64,000 nt of DNA from Candidatus Promineifilum breve (GTDB lineage: Bacteria > Chloroflexota > Anaerolineae > Promineifilales > Promineifilaceae). Both the position numbers and the translations under genes were made by a program. Below the pieces are notes generated by a model. It was given only the letters and a program-made list of their open reading frames with translations. It made no database searches and was not told the DNA's origin. Location of the stretch: assembly GCF_900066015.1 (NCBI RefSeq), contig NZ_LN890655.1, positions 2,520,726 through 2,584,725 on the forward strand, written 5' to 3'. Position 1 is the stretch's first letter, and each line of letters opens with the position of its first letter. Positions 29,896 through 36,548 of the stretch are shown here, piece by piece.

Positions 29896-29971
29896 AGGTT
29901 CTAGGTTCTAGGTGCTAGGTTCTAGGGAAGAGCGCTCTTCCCTAGAACCTAGCACCTAGAACCTAAAACCT
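29896..29971. repeat. 76-bp near-perfect palindrome made of TTCTAGG-type heptamers
   Basis: Arms 29896-29933 and 29934-29971 are reverse complements over 38 bp with one mismatch and no loop; the centre is AGCGCT. Each arm is a run of degenerate heptamers (TTCTAGG, TGCTAGG). The first bases overlap the coaE stop codon. RNA from either strand would fold into a long hairpin, so it may terminate transcription from both sides. A related heptamer run lies at 55301. Confidence 0.85.
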
Positions 29972-30027
29972 CTCCTTAGCGTTTGCCGAAAGCGCTGTTT
30001 GCTCTGGGCAATCGGCGCGGAACTCGC

Positions 30028-30033
30028 TATAGT
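30028..30033 (+). promoter_or_regulatory. -10 box TATAGT for a leaderless transcript
   Basis: TATAGT ends 8 nt before ATG 30042, the same distance as TATAAT before the ABC-F gene. Both are followed by CCCTC-ATG. No ribosome site is present. Confidence 0.45.
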
Positions 30034-30041
30034 TAGCCCTC

Positions 30042-30296
30042 ATGCAAGCGATTAAACAGTGGATTCTTCGCCATCCGAATTTGTCGGCCTGGATCGCCCT
30101 CGCCGTGGGCATGAACGCCATCCTGCTGTTCGAGGCCCGCGACGTGGGGCTGCTGCCGCTGCAATGGTTCTGGCTGCTGCTCATCACCACGCTGGTGGCG
30201 GGAGCCTGCATCTGGATCGTCAGTTGGGGCGAGGACGACGAAACGGCCGACCCGGTGACGGAGATGCCGTCGGACGATCCGGTTGAGCGCACCTGA
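30042..30296 (+). CDS. Small two-helix membrane protein
   Basis: 84 residues. Two hydrophobic helices (residues ~16-32 and ~38-60) are followed by an acidic C-terminal tail (E-D-D-E-T-A-D-P). I do not recognise the family. It lies 16 nt upstream of the M50 protease gene and probably shares its transcript. The start ATG 30042 has a -10 box close upstream instead of a ribosome site. Confidence 0.65.
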   Translation: MQAIKQWILRHPNLSAWIALAVGMNAILLFEARDVGLLPLQWFWLLLITTLVAGACIWIVSWGEDDETADPVTEMPSDDPVERT

Positions 30297-30312
30297 GCCG
30301 GGCCGAACGACG

Positions 30313-31437
30313 ATGGCTGAATTCCAACCGGCGCCGCCAGAGACCTACGCCCACATCGACGCGCTGCGGCGCGAGATCGCCGATCTCTTCATCGTCTTCG
30401 ACACCACCCTCGATTATCCGGAAAAAGGGTATTTGCGCTTTCGCGGCCGTTTCCTGCGCCCGCCGGCCGAAAGCTTCGACACCTTGCGCCGCCGCTTCGA
30501 GGCCCACGGCTACACGCCGTCGGTGACCGAGGAGGGCGAGACGGTATCGCTGATCGCCCTGCCCGTCGTCTTCACTCCTACCAATTCGCGCTGGGTCATC
30601 AATCTCGTCCTCTACATCGCCACCATCCTGTCCACCCTGTTCGTGGGCGCGGTCTACGAGACGGGCGACCTGGCCTTTGCCCTGCGCCATTTGTGGCTGG
30701 GCTTTCCGTTCTCGTTCGGCGTGCTGCTCATCCTGACCGCCCACGAGTTCGGCCACTACTTCGCCGCCCGCCACCACCGCGTGCCGGTGACGCTGCCCTA
30801 CTTCATCCCCATGCCCATCTCGCTCTTCGGCACGTTTGGCGCGTTCATCCGCCTGCAAGGGCCGATGAACAACCGGCGGGCGTTGTTCGACATCGGCGCG
30901 GCCGGGCCGCTGGCCGGGCTGGTGTTCGCCGTGCCCATTTTGCTCTACGGGCTGGCGACGTCGGACATCGGCCCCATCCCGCCCAACTCCAGTTTCGAGG
31001 GCAACTCGCTGCTCTATCTGCTGGCCAAGCTGACCGTGTTCGGCCGGATATTACCCGGCGGCGGCATCGACGTCTTTATGAACCAGGCCGCGCTGGCCGG
31101 CTGGGTGGGCTTGTTCGTCACCGGGCTAAACCTGCTGCCGGTGGGCCAGCTTGACGGCGGCCACGTGGCCTACGCCCTGTTCGGCAAGCGGGCGCGCTGG
31201 TTCTACTGGCCGGTCATCCTGGGGCTGGGGGCCATCACCCTCTACTCCTATCTGCGGGGCATCTTCGTGCCCACGTGGTTGCTGTGGATGTTCCTGATCG
31301 GCTTCCTGGGGCGCGTCCACGCCCGGCCGCTGGAAGACGTGACCGAACTCGACCCGCGGCGGCGGGCGCTGGCCTTTTTCACGCTGGCGGTGTTCTTTCT
31401 GGTATTCGTGCCGCTGCCCTTTGCCGGGGCGGGCTAG
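30313..31437 (+). CDS. M50 (site-2 type) intramembrane zinc metalloprotease
   Basis: 374 residues. An N-terminal soluble domain of ~90 residues precedes about seven membrane helices. H-E-F-G-H at residues 144-148 is the zinc-binding catalytic motif, and L-D-G-G-H, with the Asp near residue 281, supplies the third ligand, as in site-2 protease/RseP. There is no PDZ domain, so this is the FtsH-independent plant EGY / bacterial short type. It probably cleaves a membrane substrate within the bilayer; the substrate is unknown. Confidence 0.9.
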   Translation: MAEFQPAPPETYAHIDALRREIADLFIVFDTTLDYPEKGYLRFRGRFLRPPAESFDTLRRRFEAHGYTPSVTEEGETVSLIALPVVFTPTNSRWVINLVLYIATILSTLFVGAVYETGDLAFALRHLWLGFPFSFGVLLILTAHEFGHYFAARHHRVPVTLPYFIPMPISLFGTFGAFIRLQGPMNNRRALFDIGAAGPLAGLVFAVPILLYGLATSDIGPIPPNSSFEGNSLLYLLAKLTVFGRILPGGGIDVFMNQAALAGWVGLFVTGLNLLPVGQLDGGHVAYALFGKRARWFYWPVILGLGAITLYSYLRGIFVPTWLLWMFLIGFLGRVHARPLEDVTELDPRRRALAFFTLAVFFLVFVPLPFAGAG

Positions 31438-31462
31438 GGTTGGCAGACGGCGACAAAGCCGA

Positions 31463-31468
31463 TATAAT
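31463..31468 (+). promoter_or_regulatory. -10 box TATAAT of the tRNA gene
   Basis: A perfect TATAAT lies 13 nt before the tRNA 5' end, the spacing expected for a short tRNA leader. Confidence 0.5.
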
Positions 31469-31481
31469 TCACGGTCAGATC

Positions 31482-31553
31482 GGCGCTATAGCTCAGTGGT
31501 AGAGCGGGGGACTCATAAGCCCTAGGTCGATGGTTCAAATCCATCTGGCGCCA
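31482..31553 (+). tRNA. tRNA with CAT anticodon (probably elongator Met)
   Basis: 72 nt fold as a full cloverleaf: acceptor GGCGCTA with TGGCGCC, D-arm GCTC/GAGC, anticodon loop CTCATAA, T-arm GATGG-TTCAAAT-CCATC, discriminator A. CCA is not encoded. A CAT anticodon can be elongator Met, initiator Met or lysidine-modified Ile. The first acceptor pair G-C excludes a typical bacterial initiator; Met is the likeliest. It marks the left edge of the accessory region. Confidence 0.9.
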
Positions 31554-31593
31554 CTGATTAGATGTGTAGTGGTTTGTCCTATTCGTATGGGAA

Positions 31594-31667
31594 GTCCGTC
31601 AACTGAATAGCCGTTACCGGTGTAGCCGGCATGGGCCGGCCGATGGGTTCGACTCCCGTCGACGGAT
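31594..31667 (+). other. tRNA-like remnant: acceptor and T-arm without a clear D-arm
   Basis: 31595-31600 pairs with 31661-31666 (TCCGTC/GACGGA). Next to it, 31642-31647 and 31655-31660 form a T-stem around the near-consensus loop TTCGACT. The total of about 73 nt fits a tRNA. The middle has no recognisable D-arm; instead there is a perfect GCCGGC-ATGG-GCCGGC hairpin at 31625-31640. It may be a decayed or phage-derived tRNA, or a former attachment site. CCA is absent. Confidence 0.35.
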
Positions 31668-31814
31668 TGGCCGCCTGCGGTTGAATGCTTGGCTCTCGCT
31701 TCGTATTCGGCTGTAAAGGTGCGTCATTTAGGCAGGGGCGTTTGGTTTGCGGCTGGGCGCTCCTGCCGTATTTCTCTTATCAAGTCGGCGTCGTCGGCCG
31801 CCGAGGCCGCGGGG

Positions 31815-32024
31815 TCATTCGGACCGGTCGTTGCGCAAATGTTTATCAGCTAAGTCCTGCTCCGTCTCGACCTTTTCGACATGCTTTTCCATCGCATATT
31901 CGACTTCGGCGCTGAAGTTTCGCTTGCTGACTCCCATAGCACGACGAATCCGGTGGTAGAGGCTGCTAGGCAAGGTGATGGTTGTTCGCACCTTACCTTC
32001 CTCTTCCTGGACAGACGTTTTCAT
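31815..32024 (-). CDS. Ribbon-helix-helix (CopG/Arc-like) DNA-binding protein
   Basis: 69 residues. V-R-T-T-I-T-L-P-S-S-L-Y followed by two helices (H-R-I-R-R-A-M-G, N-F-S-A-E-V-E-Y-A-M-E) is the RHH fold of Arc/MetJ/CopG antitoxins. GGAGG lies ahead of the ATG. It has its own promoter and no partner toxin beside it, so it is an orphan antitoxin or an autonomous repressor, perhaps of the divergent gene at 32241. Confidence 0.75.
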   Translation of the reverse strand: MKTSVQEEEGKVRTTITLPSSLYHRIRRAMGVSKRNFSAEVEYAMEKHVEKVETEQDLADKHLRNDRSE

Positions 32025-32054
32025 CCGGTTACCTCCCAGTCACTACCTTATGAT

Positions 32055-32083
32055 AGTGTATGCTCAAGGTCATCATTAGTCAA
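32055..32083 (-). promoter_or_regulatory. Sigma70-type promoter of the RHH gene
   Basis: On the minus strand TTGACT (32078-32083) and TACACT (32055-32060) are spaced exactly 17 bp. The start codon is at 32024. Confidence 0.6.
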
Positions 32084-32120
32084 GTGTCTGGGAGATCAGA
32101 AGTTCCAGTCCATTAGTATA

Positions 32121-32148
32121 TTCCAGAATCGAACGGTTGTGCTATACT
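32121..32148 (+). promoter_or_regulatory. Candidate promoter of the secreted Excalibur-type gene
   Basis: TTCCAG (32121-32126) and TATACT (32143-32148) are 16 bp apart, about 90 nt before the start codon and divergent to the RHH promoter. The -35 is weak. Confidence 0.4.
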
Positions 32149-32240
32149 GGTTTTGGTTCTCTGTTCTTTCGGTTTTGCGGCGGACGGCTGGGTGATACAA
32201 GTCACCTGGCCGTTTGCGTTTTCTAGGTCAGGAGGTGGGC

Positions 32241-32885
32241 ATGGCAGCAGGTAGAGGTGGGAGATGGTTCGTGGTGGGATTGATGATTGTGCTGCTTGGT
32301 GGCGGCCGGTTGATCTGGGCGATGAGTCAGGAGGGGGTGGGGGCGTTTTTGCCGGTGGTGATGGGGGAGCGGGAGGGGCCGCCGGCGGCAACGGCGACGG
32401 CCACTGTGACGCCGACCGCGACGGGGACGCCGACTTTGACGCAGTCGCCGACAGGGACGCTTACGATGACGGCGACGCCAACCAAGACCGCTACGGTAAC
32501 TGGGACGCCTACGATGACGGCGACGGCAACCAGGACGGCTACTGCAACTGGGACACCCACAGTGACGGCGACGGTGACTCGGACGGCGACGAGCACGGCA
32601 ACACCGACAAGGACGGCGACGCCGACGAAGACGCCGAAACCGACTAATACACCGCGGCCGACGGCTACGCCGACGCAGGGAGCGCCGGGGGGCTGCACGG
32701 TCTGCTCACATGATGCCTATAACTGTAGCGACTTCCAGGAGCAGGAGGAGGCGCAGGCGTGCTTCGACTATTGTATGGAGCAGGTTGGGTATGATGTGCA
32801 TAATCTGGATGGGAATGAGAATGGGATCGCGTGTGAGTCGTTGTCGTTGCCGCCGTTTGGGGGGTGGGTTTTGAGGTGGCCGTAG
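32241..32885 (+). CDS. Secreted or membrane-anchored protein with Thr/Pro stalk and Excalibur-like Ca-binding domain
   Basis: 214 residues from ATG 32241, which has GGAGG 4 nt upstream; an in-frame start 27 nt earlier has none. An N-terminal hydrophobic helix (~9-28) acts as signal or anchor. Residues ~48-145 are an uninterrupted Thr/Ala/Pro repeat (T-A-T-A-T-V-T-P type), a mucin-like stalk. The C-terminal ~60 residues have paired Cys and [10 protein letters not shown], the DxDxDGxxC calcium loop of Excalibur domains. It is probably displayed outside the cell. Function is unknown. Confidence 0.75.
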   Translation: MAAGRGGRWFVVGLMIVLLGGGRLIWAMSQEGVGAFLPVVMGEREGPPAATATATVTPTATGTPTLTQSPTGTLTMTATPTKTATVTGTPTMTATATRTATATGTPTVTATVTRTATSTATPTRTATPTKTPKPTNTPRPTATPTQGAPGGCTVCSHDAYNCSDFQEQEEAQACFDYCMEQVGYDVHNLDGNENGIACESLSLPPFGGWVLRWP

Positions 32886-32918
32886 GATCAGGAGTCAGGG
32901 ATATGGAGAAGGCTGAGG

Positions 32919-32954
32919 CATCAACGGGGTAAGCTTCAGCTTACCCCGTTGATG
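32919..32954. terminator. 16-bp perfect hairpin after the Excalibur-type gene
   Basis: Arms 32919-32934 and 32939-32954 pair perfectly around TTCA. There is no T run after it, so it may be a terminator that works with a factor, or a dispersed palindrome. Confidence 0.5.
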
Positions 32955-33136
32955 GTTGGCTGTCAAAGGCTGCTCGTCCTATGGTTGGTTGGGACATAGG
33001 GATTGGGGGATTGATTAGCGTCCATAAATGGTTTATGATGATTGCGTATTTAGAGACAAAAATCGGCTTCATGCCGTGTGGATAGAAATGTCCCTATATC
33101 TCTAAATACCTTATCTAGCTATAGCGGTTTCAATTT

Positions 33137-33159
33137 GCCCAACTCGATTGGGCTTTTTT
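33137..33159 (+). terminator. Intrinsic terminator
   Basis: GCCCAA (33137-33142) pairs with TTGGGC (33148-33153) around a 5-nt loop and is followed by six T. No obvious + strand gene ends just before it; the nearest is the Excalibur-type gene 250 nt upstream. Confidence 0.65.
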
Positions 33160-33242
33160 GTTTGTAGTAGACCCCATAGCCATTTAGGCGCTGATCGTCT
33201 GTGCTAAGGGACACTTTCCCCAGCTTTTGTGCTCTCGAGTGG

Positions 33243-33292
33243 CCACTTGTTTTGAAGACTAGGGCGTTCGTCCTGGTCTTCAAAATATAGTG
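33243..33292. repeat. Long hairpin downstream of the RelE-like module (copy 1)
   Basis: TTTTGAAGAC (33250-33259) pairs with GTCTTCAAAA (33276-33285); the pairing continues inward through AGG/CCT and outward through CCACT/AGTGG. It lies about 40 nt beyond the stop of the minus-strand toxin gene. The 3' arm ends in A on both strands, so it is not a standard intrinsic terminator. A diverged copy lies at 34771. Confidence 0.7.
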
Positions 33293-33331
33293 GAGAGTCC
33301 AACGGATTGAGGGCGAGGAGGGAGGGGTTGC

Positions 33332-33685
33332 CTATCCCTCATTTTCTCGAATTATTTGTTTTATTTGGGCGGTGCTAATGTCGGGTTGATCTGACTTGGA
33401 ATAGAGTGTCAGTAGAATGACCGTTTGAAAGTCCTTGACGTAGTAAATCAGACGATAACCGGACCGCTTTCCTTTTTCCGAGCTGCTATTCTTGATCCTG
33501 ACTTTGTAGACTTGGTGGCCAACGTCGGGTATGCGATCCCCTGTAAAGTGGCCGGTCTGTAGTTCGTCGATTATGGGCTGGACATCAGCTTTTATCTTGC
33601 TGTTTTTCTTGACGAGGTGCTTTAGGCATTTTCGGAACTCGTCAGAGAAGAGAATCGAGATTGGGAGCCAGTCACGCTGTTGCAT
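33332..33685 (-). CDS. RelE-type toxin
   Basis: 117 residues. The C-terminal half K-V-R-I-K-N-S-S-S-E-K-G-K-R-S-G-Y-R-L, then I-Y-Y-V and L-T-L-Y-S-K-S-D-Q, is the pattern of RelE/ParE-superfamily toxins. They cut mRNA on the ribosome or poison gyrase; the K-G-K-x-x-G-Y-R form points to the RelE side. Its start lies inside the upstream gene (14-nt overlap), so the large protein at 33672 is the probable antitoxin. Confidence 0.75.
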   Translation of the reverse strand: MQQRDWLPISILFSDEFRKCLKHLVKKNSKIKADVQPIIDELQTGHFTGDRIPDVGHQVYKVRIKNSSSEKGKRSGYRLIYYVKDFQTVILLTLYSKSDQPDISTAQIKQIIRENEG

Positions 33686-34580
33686 CGATGTCGTCCCATA
33701 AGTCGGCTATGGGGCGAAGCTTGCCAGCTCGAACTTCTTCCCAGCTGCGACGAAAGCTTGCCAATGTATCGTTCTGTTCGATGTATTCGTCTAAGGCTGC
33801 TGACAGATCTAGGGGTGGATGGCCGGGTTCATCGAGAACGATGATGCGCTTGATGTGCAGGGAGCTGATCTCATCTGTGACAGGGTCGATGGTGGCTATG
33901 CCAATGGCGTTGACAAGACGACGGACGGCGCTGTTAACCTCATCAATTGTGTCTTCATCAAAGGTGCAGGAGACGTATTGGTCATCGGTCTGGTAAAGAT
34001 GACAGCGATATCTCTCGCGGCCGAAATTGACCATGAGTAGATGACCGGTGACGGCGGCAATTTTCTCTTCAGGCTCAATGATGTTTTGTTTGACAGTTGA
34101 ATAGGTATGGCTGTCGTAGACCCCGGATACTTCATGCGATTTGGTTCTAACGGCAAGATCGATTGAGTCAACGCCATGAGATAATAACTTGCCGAACTCC
34201 TGAAGGACGACGAGCACGCCCTGGTCGTAGCCTTCCGGCAACGTCTCATTCTGACCGGCTCGTAACAAGTCCAATCCAGCTACCAGCTTTAAAGCCGACC
34301 TGGAGGCAAGATCGTAATAGTCCTCGAACAGGACGGAGGGGCGAATGAAGCCCAACGTCATTTCGAAGCTGCCGTGCTTTGTATCGAGCAGCCGGAGCTT
34401 GGTGTCGGCAAGGACTTCGTTGAATTTGCGACGGGCCCCCTGCTCTTTCTCGAGCGAGTAAGCCATTCGGTCGATGGCTTTTTGGAGCGCATCGCCAAAT
34501 TGGACGAGGCGCCGCCATTCGACGCCTCCTTGTTCGACTGCCGGACCGTTCAGGCTGGCGTTAATTATCACGTCAGTCAT
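33672..34580 (-). CDS. Large putative antitoxin or sensor partner of the RelE-like toxin
   Basis: 302 residues, about three to four times a usual RelE antitoxin. I do not recognise the N-terminal ~265 residues: an alpha-helical first half (E-K-E-Q-G-A-R-R-K-F-N-E) is followed by a beta-rich middle (Y-R-C-H-L-Y-Q-T-D-D-Q-Y). The last ~25 residues (S-W-E-E-V-R-A-G-K-L-R-P) resemble the C-terminal toxin-wrapping tail of small RelE antitoxins. Overlap with the toxin start and antitoxin-first order support this role. It may be a sensor domain fused to a neutralising tail. Catalytic motifs are not visible. Confidence 0.6.
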   Translation of the reverse strand: MTDVIINASLNGPAVEQGGVEWRRLVQFGDALQKAIDRMAYSLEKEQGARRKFNEVLADTKLRLLDTKHGSFEMTLGFIRPSVLFEDYYDLASRSALKLVAGLDLLRAGQNETLPEGYDQGVLVVLQEFGKLLSHGVDSIDLAVRTKSHEVSGVYDSHTYSTVKQNIIEPEEKIAAVTGHLLMVNFGRERYRCHLYQTDDQYVSCTFDEDTIDEVNSAVRRLVNAIGIATIDPVTDEISSLHIKRIIVLDEPGHPPLDLSAALDEYIEQNDTLASFRRSWEEVRAGKLRPIADLWDDIDATA

Positions 34581-34710
34581 AGGGATGCACCAGGCCCAAG
34601 TAATGAAACGAATTAGATTTGCGAACCCTCGGAAATCAGAACGGGGATCGGCATTGCCGAGACCCCAGCCTCTCGCGTCGGTTATGCAGGGTTACGAACA
34701 GAATGGTAGA

Positions 34711-34742
34711 AGTATACAGCAAAGTCGGCCGATCGGGGCAAA
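34711..34742 (-). promoter_or_regulatory. Shared TA-module promoter/operator, copy 1
   Basis: On the minus strand a TATACT -10 lies at 34711-34716 and TTGCC at about 34737-34741. The palindrome CCGATCGG (34729-34736) sits between them. It lies ~130 nt before the start of the 302-residue protein. A second copy with the same internal spacing precedes the other module (36326). The -35/-10 spacing of 19-20 bp is long, suggesting regulation. Confidence 0.6.
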
Positions 34743-34770
34743 TTTGCATGGATTGTTGGTGCGCAAACGG

Positions 34771-34816
34771 TCACTCGTTTTGAAGACGAGGGCCGTTGGC
34801 CCCGGTCATCAAAAAA
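34771..34816. repeat. Hairpin downstream of the MazF-like module (copy 2)
   Basis: TTTTGAAGAC (34778-34787) and a right arm to 34814 form an imperfect stem with a GC-rich inner part (AGGGCC/GGCCCC). Its sequence and its position, ~35 nt past a toxin stop, match the hairpin at 33243. Confidence 0.6.
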
Positions 34817-34850
34817 TGGAGGAGCTGCCAGCGACGCGGGCGGTCAACGA

Positions 34851-35213
34851 TTATGAGTCGGTGAAGAGGGCGGCGAAAAGAGGGAGTAGTTGGTCGAATG
34901 TGCCGCGGGGCAGGGAGCCGAGGCGTTTGACGATGCGCTGGTGGTCGACAGCAAAGAGAAGGCCGCAGCGGATGATAGATTCGTGGAGTAAGCCTGCGTC
35001 CTGATAGTCGCGGCCGCGTAAAAGGAAGTCATCCGCATCCCGGCTAAGGTGAATTGCCGAGGTGATAGGACTGAGCAAGCACTTATTTTTGCTCCGGTTG
35101 TACCAGTTGGCGGAGACGATCAGCGCCGGCCGCTGTTTGCCCTCGGCGCTATCGGTGAAAGGATAGTAAGCGAGAACGACGTCGCCCTGCTTATAAGTTG
35201 TCGTAGTCGGCAT
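34851..35213 (-). CDS. MazF/PemK-family toxin
   Basis: 120 residues. K-Q-G-D-V-V-L-A-Y-Y-P-F-T-D followed by K-Q-R-P-A-L-I-V-S is the PemK/MazF SH3-like barrel with its conserved Arg; C-L-L-S-P-I-T-S is the next strand with the Ser/Thr site. Family members are sequence-specific mRNA interferases. The start overlaps the antitoxin gene by 23 nt. It is the last gene of the second module. Confidence 0.85.
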   Translation of the reverse strand: MPTTTTYKQGDVVLAYYPFTDSAEGKQRPALIVSANWYNRSKNKCLLSPITSAIHLSRDADDFLLRGRDYQDAGLLHESIIRCGLLFAVDHQRIVKRLGSLPRGTFDQLLPLFAALFTDS

Positions 35214-35514
35214 CGAGGTCGTTGTCCCAGAAGTCGAATGTGCTCTCTGCTATCGCCAGCCAGTCTGATAGAAGTTGGCGCTCCTCTTCTTGGGCGATGG
35301 ATTGGAAAAGCGCCGGTAGGGAAGTGGGGAGGACGTTGGCCGAGGCCTGACTGGCTGAGGTGGATGTGACCGACTGGGCGAGGTAGAGTTGCCATTCGCT
35401 GCCGATGTAGGCGGAACGGTAGTGGGTGAGAGGGGCCTGAATCCACTTCTCGAAACGGTCGGTCGGGTTTGGGTTCGTCTTGGGTTGGTTAGTCTGTAAG
35501 GTCGTGGTTGTCAT
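35191..35514 (-). CDS. Antitoxin of the MazF-like toxin
   Basis: 107 residues from ATG 35514, which has GGAGG about 9 nt upstream; the longer frame begins 30 nt earlier without support. The N-terminus is Thr/Asn-rich and disordered; the C-terminus (F-W-D-N-D-L-D-A-D-Y-D-N-L) is the acidic MazF-binding tail. It overlaps the toxin start by 23 nt and the preceding gene by 26 nt. No DNA-binding domain is obvious, so the operon may be controlled by another protein. Confidence 0.75.
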   Translation of the reverse strand: MTTTTLQTNQPKTNPNPTDRFEKWIQAPLTHYRSAYIGSEWQLYLAQSVTSTSASQASANVLPTSLPALFQSIAQEEERQLLSDWLAIAESTFDFWDNDLDADYDNL

Positions 35515-36208
35515 CTGGATTTTCCTCCCAATCCATGAATGCACCTACTTTCTTTTCGACGTAGTCATCTACTAAGTGTAGGCGACGAGTCGCATCAGGA
35601 AGGGCGTGCGGGTTGGAACTAAAGTCCCACTTGAAGCTGGTTTCGACATAGAGTTTGGGGGCGTCAGTTAGCAGAGATTCTATTTTAACCTCGACGAGAC
35701 ACGGTTCCTCATTTGGCTCGACCAGGGGGACGACGAAGCGTAAGCCGCCGCCCAGAACGGGGCCGCCAAGAGTGGCGAGGGAGTCGGCTGTTTGGTGCAA
35801 GCGGTTTTCCCAGAGCTGTCGAAAGGCATGGTCAGCGTCGGTTTCGTAGAGAAATCGCAGGGTGACGTCGCAGGCGAGTAATTGTTTGGGATCAGGCTGA
35901 ATTGCTTGGTCGTAGGCTTGCAGAATAGCCTCGGCGGTTTGACTGAAGATATCGATGCTGCCGGTGCCTTGGGCCGCTAGAATGAGCAGCTGGCCGACGT
36001 TGGGGGCGAGGGAAATGATGCGGGCCTCATAGGGAAATGGCTCGCGACTACCGACGAGAATGCCATCATCGGCCGATCGAGACTCGGATACGTCGACGCC
36101 GTGCTCGATGAGCGCGGTCTGAAAGACCGGCCCGGTGCGCTTGCTGAGGGGCGGCTGAGGAACAAAGATGAAGTTGATCCCGGCGTGGATCAGAAGGCCG
36201 TCTTTCAT
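35489..36208 (-). CDS. Unrecognised protein leading the MazF-like module
   Basis: 239 residues. I recognise no family. The N-terminus G-L-L-I-H-A-G-I-N-F-I-F-V-P and the centre (L-G-G-G-L-R-F-V-V-P) suggest beta strands; there are no membrane helices. It resembles the large leader of the other module only in size and position, not clearly in sequence. It overlaps the antitoxin start by 26 nt, so it is co-translated with the pair. It may be a third TA component or a sensor. Confidence 0.65.
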   Translation of the reverse strand: MKDGLLIHAGINFIFVPQPPLSKRTGPVFQTALIEHGVDVSESRSADDGILVGSREPFPYEARIISLAPNVGQLLILAAQGTGSIDIFSQTAEAILQAYDQAIQPDPKQLLACDVTLRFLYETDADHAFRQLWENRLHQTADSLATLGGPVLGGGLRFVVPLVEPNEEPCLVEVKIESLLTDAPKLYVETSFKWDFSSNPHALPDATRRLHLVDDYVEKKVGAFMDWEENPDDNHDLTD

Positions 36209-36325
36209 TGTTGATAGTCTTGGGCCGAACGCGTCAGGCGGTTATCTAGATTGGCTGTTTGTCTTGTGTCGCAGACGATGAGGGAGGATTCGAGACCCTC
36301 CAAGCTTTCTATTAGCGTACTGCTT

Positions 36326-36356
36326 AGTATACAGCATGATGGGCCGATCGGCGCAA
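36326..36356 (-). promoter_or_regulatory. Shared TA-module promoter/operator, copy 2
   Basis: The -10 TATACT (36326-36331, minus strand) and the palindrome CCGATCGG (36344-36351) have exactly the same 18-nt offset as in copy 1, and the bases between and beyond are largely conserved. It lies ~118 nt before the start codon at 36208. Confidence 0.6.
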
Positions 36357-36387
36357 GTAATTCACAATATGTTGACGTGATGAGAAG

Positions 36388-36414
36388 GAGGCCACCAGAG
36401 GGAATGGTGGCCTC
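36388..36414. terminator. 10-bp hairpin, probable terminator
   Basis: GAGGCCACCA (36388-36397) pairs with TGGTGGCCTC (36405-36414) around 7 nt. On the + side TCCGTTTT follows. It lies ~135 nt beyond the stop of the minus-strand lipoprotein gene, which it may terminate. Confidence 0.5.
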
Positions 36415-36548
36415 TCCGTTTTGTAGCTCCTGACAGGCAACCGTTTCAGCCGCCCACGCCTCGTGCGTGCTCGACCGCCGAACGCAGCCGAGGTCAGGGG
36501 AGATATTTGGTAGTATATCCAGGGCACTTGCCGACAGCAATCGTGGAT

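Larger units (their letters stand above)
32886..33331. other. 446-nt gene-free stretch with hairpins
   Basis: No plausible gene. It holds a 16-bp hairpin (32919-32954), an 11-bp inverted repeat with arms 33046-33056 and 33099-33109 enclosing 42 nt, a canonical terminator (33137-33159) and a long hairpin (33243-33292). It is AT-richer than the flanks and has a scar-like look. Confidence 0.6.
34581..34850. other. Control region between the two toxin modules
   Basis: This 270-nt gap holds the shared promoter/operator element at 34711-34742 (firing to the left) and the hairpin copy at 34771-34816 downstream of the MazF-like gene. No gene is supported. Confidence 0.6.
36209..36548. other. 340-nt gene-free stretch with promoter and terminator
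   Basis: It holds the second copy of the TA promoter/operator (36326-36356), a 10-bp hairpin (36388-36414) and an inverted repeat GGAGG/CCTCC at about 36281-36300 in the leader. A minus-strand open frame covers it but runs through both elements, so I do not call a gene. Confidence 0.55.

Noticed and set aside
32264-32647. A second frame with D-x-D-x-D-G repeats that looks like a calcium-binding protein
   Set aside because: It is the shifted reading of the ACG-GCG-type Thr/Ala repeat of the gene at 32241, which has the ribosome site, signal helix and Cys-rich head.
33243-33292. Integron attC site
   Set aside because: The hairpin lacks the GTTRRRY/RYYYAAC core sites and no integrase is nearby.
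36205-36540. Minus-strand frame of 111 residues whose stop overlaps the start at 36208
   Set aside because: It has no ribosome site, runs through a hairpin and through the TA promoter element, and its product has no recognisable features.
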